DNA from: Xenorhabdus sp. BG5
Lineage (GTDB): Bacteria; Pseudomonadota; Gammaproteobacteria; Enterobacterales; Enterobacteriaceae
DNA: 64,000 bases
NCBI RefSeq assembly: GCF_015163665.1
Contig: NZ_JADEUG010000001.1
Span: 186,001-250,000, forward strand
Reading direction: 5' to 3'
Shown here: piece after piece, positions 26,770 through 35,754 of the stretch
Layout of the letters: every line of letters begins with the position of its first letter
Position numbering within the stretch: the first letter of the stretch is position 1
Translations under genes and position numbers: made by a program
Notes under the pieces: model-generated
Told to the model about the DNA's origin: nothing
The model's input: only the letters and a program-made list of their open reading frames with translations
Database searches by the model: none

Positions 26770-29700
26770 TTACATTCCCTTCATAATTTCTGATTGGGCC
26801 TGGAAGATAGCGTTCATACAGTCAATTTGTTGTTGCATGATGGCGAGAGGCTCACGCTCAGTCAGGTTGAAATGTTCGTCAGGTTTTTGTTGCCTTGCCC
26901 CATTCGATGACGGAGCGATGGTAGTTCCCGTAAACCAGTAGTCTTCTGTCAATAATTTTCTTGCTGGTAATAAGGCGGGTTTAGGCGTGAATGGCGCATA
27001 CATCGCCAGCCAGTCTCTTGGTGAACCAGATAAATGCTCACTGGCTAACACTGCCACTAAATCACAATAATTGAGCTGCTGGTTTTTCTGAGAAGGACAA
27101 CACGCTGAGGCCAGATGATATTGTGGAACTTCATCGAGCAACGCGCCGATCATACCTTTGGGGCCAATCTCAATGATCTTCAGCCCTGCCATGGCAGTTA
27201 ATTTATTCAGGTTATAGCGGAACAGTACACGACCTAACATATGCTGTTGCCAATATTCTGCCGTAGCGAAACAATCCGTTTCCGGTTGCCCCGTCAGATT
27301 AGACAAAATGGGTATATCTGCTGCCTTAAGGGGGATATTGGCGAGAAATATTCCAAATTCTTGGGCTGCATCCGTCATCATTGGAGAATGGAATGCCCTA
27401 TTGGTATTGATAAAGCGAGAATGGAAACCATGCCGCTCTAATTGCGGCTGGAAATGCTCAAGCACACTACGTGAGCCACTAATAATTGTATTGGTTTCAC
27501 TATTTTCGACAGCAATAGTCAGGCCAGCACACCACTCCGCGCCATTGTCTGTTTTAACAGACTCAATTAAGGTGCCAAGTTGCTCAGCCGAACCGTTCAC
27601 CATCATCATGGCACCATTGGAATCACTCGCCTCCATCAGTTGGGCGCGTTTAATGATGATCCTAAGCCCCTCTTTCAATGAAAATACATTGGCTATACAG
27701 GCCGCAACATATTCGCCAAGACTATGGCCAAGCAGAATATCGACATGCCCGATAGCGGGGCGCAGGCATTGGTACAATGCATACTCGAAAGCAAATAAAA
27801 TCACCTGTGCAAATTCGGTACGATGGATCGTCTGTTCATCCACCTGCTCAGTCAGCAGATGTTTTACCTCCACCTTTGGCTGCCCGCTTTCATGCGTTAT
27901 TTCAGAACACAATTGATCGATGTGATCGAGCCACTGTGCAAATTGCCCATTGTGCCGATACAACTGTTCCGCCATTGCCACCGATTGGGTTCCCTGTCCG
28001 GCAAAAAACAATGCCAGGGTTGTCGTATTATCCTGGCTGCTGGCTGCACTGGCACGATAACCAACAAGCTCCCCACTGGCTATTGCAGATAACTGGTCAA
28101 TCAATTGTTCAGTGCTATTTACCCCCAAAGTACAAACAACCGGTAGCACTGTGCGTTGAGCCAGCGCCTGACAGAAATGCATTAGGACAAATTTTTGTTG
28201 CATCACTTGCTGTTGCACATAAGTTAATAAACGGGTGGCAACAGCCTGGAGATGAGCTTGATCACATCCACTCAACACACAAGGCAACGTTTCGCTTATT
28301 TGTTCCGCATCAGAAAAAGGAGGGTTGCCATTACTTTTAATGACTACATGCGCACCCGTTCCTCCCATACCAAAAGCACTGACAGCCAAACAACTTTTTT
28401 CAGCAGGTAACGGTTGTATTGTCGTAGGGATCGCCAGTTGCCCTTCGGCCAGCGAGATTCGGGGATTCAATTGGCTAAATGCTGCCACTGGTGGTGCCAT
28501 TCTGTGCTGGTCAATCAATAGTAATTTGATCAACCCGGTAATACCTGCTGCGGCTTCAAGGTGACCTATATTGGCTTTAATAGCCCCAAGATAACAGGGA
28601 GTCTGCATTTTTTGGTCATGAAAACAAGCGCTAATTCCAGCCAGCTCGATAGGATCCCCCAAGCGCGTGCCGGTGCCATGTGTTTCGAAATAAGCGATAT
28701 CACTCGCTTTTACACCTGCATTCTTCCAACACTGCTCCAATAACCGTTGTTGTGAAAGCGGATCGGGCGCTGTAATGCCGTTACTACGGCCACCATGATA
28801 AACCTCAGAAGCCAGCAGGATTGCCTTGACATCATTTTTATCACGCAGGGCAAGATCATGGCGTTTAAGGATCACGACCCCTGCGCCCTCGCCCAACACG
28901 GTTCCGTTCGCCTCGGCATCAAAAGGGCGGCATATTCCATCACTGGACAACACTTCCAACTGGTTCATTTCCCTAAAATGAGCCATATCCAATTGCAGGT
29001 GTACTCCTCCGACAATGGCAGTATCACATTCTCCCCGTTCAATACTCAGACGCGCTTGATGCAATGCCACCAATGATGATGAGCACAAGGTATCGACAAT
29101 TAATGAAGGTCCCCTTAAGTCCAGAAAATATGACAATCGATTGGCGCATATACTATTCTGATTGTTAATTGCACTACTCGGATAACCCTCTTCTCCCGTC
29201 TCCGTTTGGTAATCCTGTAACAATTGCCGATAACCATTTTGGCTGATACCGATAAATACACCAGTTCGGCTCTCCTTCAGGTCATCTAAGCTCAGGTTAG
29301 CCTGTTCAATGGCTTCCCATGTCACCATCAACAATAACCTGTGTTGGGGATCCATCAATCGGGCGTCTTTGGGATTGATTTGAAAGAAGCTATGGTTAAA
29401 TTGACGGATATCGTTGCAAAATGCCCCACTTAATTGGATGCCTTTGGCTGCAAATTCTGCCAACAACGTAGCCATAAAGGGGCGATCGTCAGGGCAACGA
29501 CTAAACATACTTTTGCCTGCAAGCAAGTTTTCCCATAACTGCCCGCAATCCTCTGCGCCGGGAAAACGCCCTGCATAGCCGATAATCGCCACATCGGCCT
29601 GATCTTGTCCTGACAGCATTTTTTCTGTGGTATTGGCCTGGCGGAAAATTTCCTCCGTCGTCCGTGTCACTAATCTTTGCCAAAGTTGATGGATTGACGA

Positions 29701-31698
29701 ACTGGAGAACAGCGCTATTTCTGTGACGATTTGACCACTAGCCTGGCTTAAGCTCTCCGCCAATTGAACTATCGTCAATGAATTATAACCAAGGTCAAGC
29801 AAGGATCTCTGGGCATCATCACCTGACAGATTTTGTCCCCTGACTTGACCAATGATGTGTATAAACGTTTCCCAATTAATGGGTTCTGCCAAAAGGTTAT
29901 TCTGGGAGATAATGGAAGAAACAGGGTGATTGGCTGAAATTTTCAGAAATGAATGGCATGCCGGATTTAAATTGAAAGATCTCTCAGTGTCATAGAGTGC
30001 ATCAAGCACAGCACGGTAATTTTCTCGCACGGTACGCTGGGAGACTTTAAATGATGGCGTGATTTCACCTTTATCAGCAGACAGTGGTGTTTCGGTGATC
30101 GCAACCGCTATCAACTTGTGGGAAATTTCCGTTACCTGATGATTGTGCTGCTGCAAGACCTGTAAGATATATTCCCGCAAACGTGGTGAATGCTGGAGTG
30201 TACAATCCTCACTTAACGTCTGGCGACGAAGCTCAGGATTGATAAACAATAACGCTGTGACGTATGGCCTTTGCTCAATCTCAATAATGGCATGGCTAAT
30301 AATATCGGTCTTAGCAAACAAACTTTGTTCGATAGTATCACTGGAAACCTTTTCACCATTGGACAGTTTCCTGACTGCATCTAACCGCCCCAATAGCACC
30401 AGTTCTCCATTAACCATTTTGCCGAGATCGCCAGTCCTGAACCATTGTTGCTTGAAACAGCGCTGGGTCGCAGCTTCATCAGCATAATAACCCAACATAA
30501 CATTCGGCCCTTTAGCCAAAATCTCCCCAGTTTCTTCATCAATACGGAGTGTCACATTAGGTAAAGGACGGCCTACACTGTTCGGTTCTTTACTGTCTAA
30601 TCCCTTGAGTGTCAGGCAAGGGCTTGTCTCAGTCAGCCCCCAACCCTCAACGACCTGAATGTCACAACGGTTGAAATAATCGTCGATTTCCGCAGGCAGT
30701 TTGGACGCAGCAGAAAAGATCATTTGCAATGAAGGAACCACCTCGTGGTAAAAATTCGCTGAATCCTTCATCTTATTGGCAACCGCGGTCAGTATTTTCG
30801 GTACACTGAAAAACCGCGTCGGCTTTAGCTGGCTTAGGTTGGCGCATAACCGCGCAATATCCACCCCCCGGCTGTTATCAATATGTAATACGGCCTGACT
30901 AAAAATAGCTGTATATTTTTCAAATAAGCCACCAAAACTATGGTGCCACGGTAAATAACTGAGAAAAGATTGCGGGCCATCGAAATGCCATAACGCTTTC
31001 AGAGCTTGTTGCTGTGAAAGAATATTGGCCTGACTAAGCAATACTCCCTTAGGTTTCCCGCTGGAGCCTGAAGTGAACATCAAGCAAAAAGCTTGCTCTG
31101 CCTGCGTTGCCCGTAAATCTGTAATCAGCGAACTGTGTAATACTGCCCCAATCCCCTTATCACTGACCGTCTTATCCGCGGTAACTTGGTGAATGTCGCT
31201 ATCAATGGTGGAAAAATCGGTAAAAACATTGGAAGGTTCCAATGTGATGACATGCCACGAAGAATTCCGCGGCAAGGACTGCACATGCTCCGCGGTTTCA
31301 GTAATAACTAAAATGGGTTCTGTCAGTGACAGACAATGGGCAATCATTTCTTCAGGATAACTGGCATACAGTGGGGTATAAATCGCCCCTTTAATCTGAC
31401 AGGCAAATTCAATGGCCAATAACTCCCAGCGATTATGTGAAATTGTCACTACTCGTTGGCCACGTGCAACTTCCAGCTCACATAAGTAACGATAAACGCG
31501 AACAATGCTGCACAGTAATTGGCGCCAACTTAGCCGACGCTTAGATTGCATGTCGTTAAACCGTATTGCATCAACATCGCCAAGCGCTTTTTTCAATAAC
31601 GCCAGAATAAGGATATTATCCGCGTCAAGCCCCTGTAAGCAGGCTTGCCATTGCTCGACAAAACACTCATTCTCTGTATTTTTGTTTTGTTTATGCAT
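26770..31698 (-). CDS. Loading PKS: acyl-AMP ligase-ACP-KS-AT
   Basis: 1642 residues from MHKQNKNTENECF. An ATG 14 codons upstream (31740) adds a hydrophobic stretch improbable for a cytosolic synthase; neither start has a clear ribosome site. Counting from 31740: acyl-AMP ligase of long-chain type (about 30-600, FTSGSSGKPKGV near 223), ACP with DLGYNSLT (Ser near 652), ketosynthase (about 713-1140; Cys in DTLCSSSL near 884, HGTGT near 1023, KANIGH near 1058), and acyltransferase (GHSLGEY near 1339, AFHSPMM near 1451, malonyl-type). There is no KR, DH or ER, so the beta-keto group should pass intact to the aminotransferase domain of the next protein. Confidence 0.9.
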   Translation of the reverse strand: MHKQNKNTENECFVEQWQACLQGLDADNILILALLKKALGDVDAIRFNDMQSKRRLSWRQLLCSIVRVYRYLCELEVARGQRVVTISHNRWELLAIEFACQIKGAIYTPLYASYPEEMIAHCLSLTEPILVITETAEHVQSLPRNSSWHVITLEPSNVFTDFSTIDSDIHQVTADKTVSDKGIGAVLHSSLITDLRATQAEQAFCLMFTSGSSGKPKGVLLSQANILSQQQALKALWHFDGPQSFLSYLPWHHSFGGLFEKYTAIFSQAVLHIDNSRGVDIARLCANLSQLKPTRFFSVPKILTAVANKMKDSANFYHEVVPSLQMIFSAASKLPAEIDDYFNRCDIQVVEGWGLTETSPCLTLKGLDSKEPNSVGRPLPNVTLRIDEETGEILAKGPNVMLGYYADEAATQRCFKQQWFRTGDLGKMVNGELVLLGRLDAVRKLSNGEKVSSDTIEQSLFAKTDIISHAIIEIEQRPYVTALLFINPELRRQTLSEDCTLQHSPRLREYILQVLQQHNHQVTEISHKLIAVAITETPLSADKGEITPSFKVSQRTVRENYRAVLDALYDTERSFNLNPACHSFLKISANHPVSSIISQNNLLAEPINWETFIHIIGQVRGQNLSGDDAQRSLLDLGYNSLTIVQLAESLSQASGQIVTEIALFSSSSIHQLWQRLVTRTTEEIFRQANTTEKMLSGQDQADVAIIGYAGRFPGAEDCGQLWENLLAGKSMFSRCPDDRPFMATLLAEFAAKGIQLSGAFCNDIRQFNHSFFQINPKDARLMDPQHRLLLMVTWEAIEQANLSLDDLKESRTGVFIGISQNGYRQLLQDYQTETGEEGYPSSAINNQNSICANRLSYFLDLRGPSLIVDTLCSSSLVALHQARLSIERGECDTAIVGGVHLQLDMAHFREMNQLEVLSSDGICRPFDAEANGTVLGEGAGVVILKRHDLALRDKNDVKAILLASEVYHGGRSNGITAPDPLSQQRLLEQCWKNAGVKASDIAYFETHGTGTRLGDPIELAGISACFHDQKMQTPCYLGAIKANIGHLEAAAGITGLIKLLLIDQHRMAPPVAAFSQLNPRISLAEGQLAIPTTIQPLPAEKSCLAVSAFGMGGTGAHVVIKSNGNPPFSDAEQISETLPCVLSGCDQAHLQAVATRLLTYVQQQVMQQKFVLMHFCQALAQRTVLPVVCTLGVNSTEQLIDQLSAIASGELVGYRASAASSQDNTTTLALFFAGQGTQSVAMAEQLYRHNGQFAQWLDHIDQLCSEITHESGQPKVEVKHLLTEQVDEQTIHRTEFAQVILFAFEYALYQCLRPAIGHVDILLGHSLGEYVAACIANVFSLKEGLRIIIKRAQLMEASDSNGAMMMVNGSAEQLGTLIESVKTDNGAEWCAGLTIAVENSETNTIISGSRSVLEHFQPQLERHGFHSRFINTNRAFHSPMMTDAAQEFGIFLANIPLKAADIPILSNLTGQPETDCFATAEYWQQHMLGRVLFRYNLNKLTAMAGLKIIEIGPKGMIGALLDEVPQYHLASACCPSQKNQQLNYCDLVAVLASEHLSGSPRDWLAMYAPFTPKPALLPARKLLTEDYWFTGTTIAPSSNGARQQKPDEHFNLTEREPLAIMQQQIDCMNAIFQAQSEIMKGM

Positions 31699-31815
31699 AA
31701 CTATTAAGCCAAATAAAAAAATTACATATATACAATCCATACAGGCTTTTGTTTCATTTTTTAACCTGGCAATTCATGATTAAAGAAAGCAAAAGCCTAA
31801 TCCTTATGCTTAGAT

Positions 31816-32778
31816 TTAAGGCAATACGTTAATGCGTCCAGGTAGCATCATGTGCTTGAAATCACGCAACCTTGTTAATATTTGGGTACGCTTCAACCAA
31901 CGGTCAGTTCCGTCGTATTTAGGTTGATACGCCTTGCGGCCATGAGCACAACGATAATTATCAATAAAAGCAACTTCACCCGGACTTAAAACCAAATCAA
32001 ATACCGCCGCCTCAGTTAATTCTTCCAGTTCGGCTACAGCCTCACGCTCTTCGTCATCCAATGCTTCTTTATCCAGATACAGTGGGTCATAGCGCATATG
32101 GATATTATCGCCACTGCCTGTAAGAATGGGACAGATGGTATAATTTTCATCACGCTCTTCCTTCGACAGGCAAGGTCGGTCATTAAAGATACGGAATTTA
32201 TTTCTTTTGAGGAGGGTGAGCGTTTTCTCACTCAATTTGGAAAAATCCGGTATTGAGATACAAGTTGAGATTCGATAGTTGTTACGGATACACATAAAAC
32301 CAAGATAATCCGCCCGATAGCCCAGGGAGGAATCTTCAGTATGCAGTAATAGGTTGACAGAGCCTGTCCCAAGTTGCTTACCGGCATCCTTTTTGATTGG
32401 GAATATCTCCTGAACCAGTTTTCCTTCCTGCAAATCAGAAAAACCTACCACATCACCACACAGGCTCGACATCAAACAACAATAATAGTCATAGTTGCTA
32501 TTCGTGTTGTAAACATCCTTCCAATGATTTGGGGTTGGCCCTATGGTCCCTGACATATCAGGGTACCCCTTTATTACAGCCAATGGATAACCCTGGTTAC
32601 GAAATCTTTTTAATTCAACACGCAATCGGGTTGGTAATGATTCTACCCATTCAGGCAAGGCGCTAACAAAATCTTGATCATCAGTAGAATGATAACGTTT
32701 TTGCAATTGCCCGATGAGGGCTTGAATTTCATTAACTTCTGAAGTTGACAATTCAATTGAATATATAGATGGGTTCAT
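31816..32778 (-). CDS. Fe(II)/2-oxoglutarate dioxygenase of the VioC/AsnO (clavaminate synthase-like) family
   Basis: 320 residues. The iron-binding triad is visible as HTE (H146, E148) and a distal His in YRCAHGRKAY (H279), with a 2-oxoglutarate-binding Arg in RWLKRTQ (R297). Relatives hydroxylate free amino acids at C3 or C4: VioC on Arg, AsnO on Asn, KDO enzymes on Lys. Asn is attractive because the terminal NRPS pocket looks Asn-like; Arg is suggested by the viomycin/streptothricin-like company of an aminomutase and a PLP enzyme. The sequence alone does not decide. It lies 25 bp after the aminotransferase gene, same strand. Confidence 0.85.
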   Translation of the reverse strand: MNPSIYSIELSTSEVNEIQALIGQLQKRYHSTDDQDFVSALPEWVESLPTRLRVELKRFRNQGYPLAVIKGYPDMSGTIGPTPNHWKDVYNTNSNYDYYCCLMSSLCGDVVGFSDLQEGKLVQEIFPIKKDAGKQLGTGSVNLLLHTEDSSLGYRADYLGFMCIRNNYRISTCISIPDFSKLSEKTLTLLKRNKFRIFNDRPCLSKEERDENYTICPILTGSGDNIHMRYDPLYLDKEALDDEEREAVAELEELTEAAVFDLVLSPGEVAFIDNYRCAHGRKAYQPKYDGTDRWLKRTQILTRLRDFKHMMLPGRINVLP

Positions 32779-32803
32779 GGTTATTAATCCTCATTGTCAT
32801 AAG

Positions 32804-33973
32804 TTACCGCAATGCAGTTGCTATCCTTTCAAATCCCTGTTCAATAGCATCCATTGACGCAGCAAAAGAGATACGTATATGTCCATGATAAAGACAGGCT
32901 TCTGCGGGGATTAGCGCGACCCCTGCATGAGTGAGCAAATATTCACATAATTGAGTTGCGTCACGATGACGGTCACTGAGGTATTTTTTAACATTCGGGA
33001 ACAGATAAAATGCGCCATTAGGTAATTCACACTCAAAAAGTTCGCGGGCATATCGGTATGATAGGTCCCGTCGCTGTTTCAATATTTCCAGCCGCTCCTG
33101 ATATAAATCCTTTGGCATCTCAAGTGCTGCAACAGCGCCATATTGTGCAAACGTACAAACGTTGTCAGTCATGTGGCCGTGCAGGTCAGAGACCCTGCTG
33201 ACTAACTCAGGATGGGCAACCATATAACCAATGCGGTATCCCGTCATGGCAAAACTTTTGGAAAATGTTTGTACCGTTATAATGTATTCGTTGTCGTCAA
33301 TTGCAGCTAAACTGTGATGTTCAACATCAAATACAATTTGTTCATAGGCTTCATCAGATAACACGAAAATCTGTTTCTCTTTAACAAATTGACACAATGT
33401 TTGTAACGCTGCTTTTGAGTAAACAGCGCCTGTCGGATTATTCGGTGTATTGATAATAATGAGTTTGGTTTTGTCAGTGATTGCCTGTTTGATTTTTTCT
33501 ACATCCAGATCCACACCCATATTTTCAATTAAAACTGCTTTTCCACCGGCTAATTTCACGGCTTCTAAATAGGTTGCCCAACAAGGAACAGGAATAATGA
33601 CTTCATCACCTGCTTCAATTACTATCTGTAGTATTTCATAAATAATTTGCTTTGAACCATTGGTCACTATGATATTTTCAGGTATCGCTTGAATTCGGTT
33701 ATCTTCAAATATTTTCTGGCAAATTCTCTCTTTTAATTGAGGTTCACCATCAAGCCAACTATAACGGGTCTTGCCATCTATCAATGCACGAATAGTTTCA
33801 TTGACAACAGTGGCACTGGTACTGAAATCCAACTCACCCTCATTCAATCCGATAATATCACGGCCTTCACTTTTTAGTTTAGTAACGATATCTGCCAGCC
33901 CTACCGTTACTGAGGCATTAATATTTTTTGATCTACTTGCAATGCGGGTTGAGAAATTTTTCTCTTGCATCAT
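32804..33973 (-). CDS. Class I PLP-dependent aminotransferase in the biosynthetic operon
   Basis: 389-residue fold-type I aminotransferase close to the aspartate aminotransferase I-beta group. Motifs: NEGELDFST near residue 40, the substrate/PLP loop NTPNNPTGAVY, and the PLP Lys in TFSKSFAMTGYRIGY (near 235). It may supply or consume an oxo acid for one of the assembled residues, perhaps with the ketopantoate-reductase-like enzyme. VioD/OrfR-type cyclases that act after VioC-like hydroxylases are also fold type I enzymes of this size, so a non-transaminase role is possible. It lies between the aminomutase and dioxygenase genes. Substrate unknown. Confidence 0.85.
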   Translation of the reverse strand: MMQEKNFSTRIASRSKNINASVTVGLADIVTKLKSEGRDIIGLNEGELDFSTSATVVNETIRALIDGKTRYSWLDGEPQLKERICQKIFEDNRIQAIPENIIVTNGSKQIIYEILQIVIEAGDEVIIPVPCWATYLEAVKLAGGKAVLIENMGVDLDVEKIKQAITDKTKLIIINTPNNPTGAVYSKAALQTLCQFVKEKQIFVLSDEAYEQIVFDVEHHSLAAIDDNEYIITVQTFSKSFAMTGYRIGYMVAHPELVSRVSDLHGHMTDNVCTFAQYGAVAALEMPKDLYQERLEILKQRRDLSYRYARELFECELPNGAFYLFPNVKKYLSDRHRDATQLCEYLLTHAGVALIPAEACLYHGHIRISFAASMDAIEQGFERIATALR

Positions 33974-34007
33974 TATGAATATCTCTGTTAATTCACAGTT
34001 AAATTAA

Positions 34008-35186
34008 TTAATCGATAGCCTTAAAGGGAATGATTTCGCCATGACTGTGTGCTTCGTCGCCATAATTCAATACAGAGGGGGGTTTAATATATTCAGTAAT
34101 ATCTAAATATTCTTGTTTATAATTCCTCGCAATAATGCGGCCATCTTCATGAGTATTGATATATTTTCGGTTAACAGCCAACTTGCCTAATGTCGTTGTA
34201 ATCACATACTGAGGTACACTAAAACCTGTTTCGAACCCTACCAGGGCGTCCATAATCTCCTGCCCTTTCTCCAGAGTCGTCATGAAATGAGAAACGCCAG
34301 ATACATTATCGCAATGGTACAAATAATAAGGACGAACCCTAATTCTCAAGAGAGCCTTAAGCAACGAGCGCATTGTTTCCACATCATCATTGATACCTTT
34401 TAACAAAACAGACTGGTTTTGTACTGGGATGCCATGTCGCAGCAATCGATCACAGGCAGCCGCCGCCTCTTCGGTCACTTCTTTAGGATGATTGAAATGT
34501 GTGTTAACCCAGATAGGATGATACTTTTCCAACATTTGACAGAATTTTTCTGTCACTCGCTGGGGAGCAAACACGGGATAACGGGTTCCAATACGAATGA
34601 TGTTAATATGTTTGATGCTTCTTAGTCTCTTAATAATGGCTTCAAGAAATTTATCATAATGTATTAAGGGATCACCGCCAGTCAGGAGAACATCATCAAT
34701 TTCGGGATGGCTCTCAATATAAGCAAAATCTTCTTCATATGATGCAGCAATATCTGCCCCAAAATAGGTTCCGTTAACATCTGTCGTATGAAACTTACGT
34801 GTGCAATGACGACAATAAACAGGGCAAGTATCGGAAACAAGTAAAACAATTCGATTTGGGTATTTATGGATCACTCTGGCTGTTTTAAGGTTTGAAGTAT
34901 CGCCTACCGGATCATTATCAGAATTGTACTCTATGTTCATCTCTCTTAAGTGAGGAATCGTTTGCAATCGAATGGGGCAATTCTCGTCATACTTATCCAT
35001 AAGCGAAGCATAATAAGGCGTGCTCTGCCATAAGTATTTTCCTTTCACAGCTTCAATCGCTTTCTTTTCTCCATCAGTTAACGCAATCCATTTACCTAAA
35101 TCCTCAGATGTTTTAATTAAGTTACGTAATTGAAATTTTGGATCATTCCACTCCTCATGACTGAACGATTCTTTACTTAAGAACAT
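34008..35186 (-). CDS. Lysine 2,3-aminomutase-family radical SAM/PLP enzyme
   Basis: 392 residues, first gene of the operon, start preceded by GAGGAAGATGAT. The radical SAM cluster motif is CPVYCRHC (C121, C125, C128) and the PLP Lys is K335 in TLGKLAVN. Family enzymes move the alpha-amino group to C3, giving beta-lysine, beta-glutamate or beta-arginine. By motif alignment from memory, clostridial lysine 2,3-aminomutase holds the epsilon-amino group with two Asp. The first is kept here (CDNV, D293), but the second position is Thr (T330) and the usual Gly-rich loop before the PLP Lys is shorter. The substrate may thus be lysine, arginine or another residue. It is not EpmB-like, as it sits in a PKS/NRPS operon. 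Confidence 0.88.
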   Translation of the reverse strand: MFLSKESFSHEEWNDPKFQLRNLIKTSEDLGKWIALTDGEKKAIEAVKGKYLWQSTPYYASLMDKYDENCPIRLQTIPHLREMNIEYNSDNDPVGDTSNLKTARVIHKYPNRIVLLVSDTCPVYCRHCTRKFHTTDVNGTYFGADIAASYEEDFAYIESHPEIDDVLLTGGDPLIHYDKFLEAIIKRLRSIKHINIIRIGTRYPVFAPQRVTEKFCQMLEKYHPIWVNTHFNHPKEVTEEAAAACDRLLRHGIPVQNQSVLLKGINDDVETMRSLLKALLRIRVRPYYLYHCDNVSGVSHFMTTLEKGQEIMDALVGFETGFSVPQYVITTTLGKLAVNRKYINTHEDGRIIARNYKQEYLDITEYIKPPSVLNYGDEAHSHGEIIPFKAID

Positions 35187-35754
35187 ATCATCTTCCTCAT
35201 ATGCTTTTGAATACTCTTTGGGATGTAGGTTCTAACTTATAATTAAAACATGCACATTGATTTACAAGAAGGCATGACACTGTGTATTTCTGCAACCTCT
35301 TAATCAATTTCCAGCTAGAATTTATAATAGCTACAGATGGCAATGTAAATAAATTGTACAAATTTGCAACCTTTAAAATAGATACCCTATTAAAAATAAG
35401 TATTATTTTAAAAAACAAACCATACAATTTAAAATCAATAAAATCTTTAAAGGTAAATATCACCCTTTAAAATAAACAATAAATTAAAAGGCAAACATCC
35501 TTATCAAAAATAAAGGTTAATTTAAAATATTAAATACAATCATTAAAAAATGGCATTCCTTTTAAAAAGAAAATATATTGAATTTTTTTGCAATATAAAA
35601 GATATACCAATCCAACTTTAAGATGCGTGTTATATTTCCCCGCTGTGCGGAGAAATATAAGGCCTCGCCTTGCCTTGCGGATTGCAACTTGAAGTTTATT
35701 GAGTATACATCCAGCTCCTGGTAATTAACCCGAGCTGGTATGTCAGGATGGTTA
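35187..35754. other. AT-rich upstream region of the biosynthetic operon
   Basis: About 570 bp without a credible gene. The part next to the aminomutase start must hold the operon promoter, but no sure -35/-10 pair could be assigned. The region 35330-35580 is very AT-rich with many TTTAAA/TTAAAA runs, the kind of DNA often bound by H-NS. An 88-residue reading frame here is low-complexity and not supported. A palindromic repeat occupies the ruvB-proximal end. Confidence 0.6.
35602..35710. repeat. Palindromic intergenic repeat next to ruvB
   Basis: ATATACCAATCCAACTTTAAGATGCGTGTTATATTTCCCCGC, a degenerate hairpin, then GATTGCAACTTGAAGTTTATTGAGTATAC. Same parts and order as the element at about 8450. 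The hairpin is imperfect here (CCCCGCTGTGCGGAG), so this copy is older. Confidence 0.75.

Larger units (their letters stand above)
13718..35186 (-). other. PKS/NRPS biosynthetic gene cluster (ten-gene operon)
   Basis: Ten same-strand genes with gaps of at most about 120 bases and several four-base overlaps run from the aminomutase (35186) to the thioesterase (13718). They encode non-proteinogenic amino acid enzymes, a split iturin-type loading and beta-amination line, two NRPS modules, an exporter and two redox tailoring enzymes. The cluster lies between znuB and ruvB, adjacent genes in E. coli, so it is an insertion relative to that order. No integrase, tRNA or direct repeat marks the ends. 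No cluster regulator or phosphopantetheinyl transferase gene is inside. Confidence 0.9.

Noticed and set aside
31699-31740. Membrane anchor at the N-terminus of the loading PKS
   Set aside because: The hydrophobic 14 residues come only from an upstream ATG without a ribosome site; the next Met gives a normal cytosolic start.
35197-35463. 88-residue minus-strand reading frame upstream of the aminomutase gene
   Set aside because: Lies in very AT-rich promoter DNA, has no ribosome site or family resemblance, and reads as low-complexity hydrophobic sequence.
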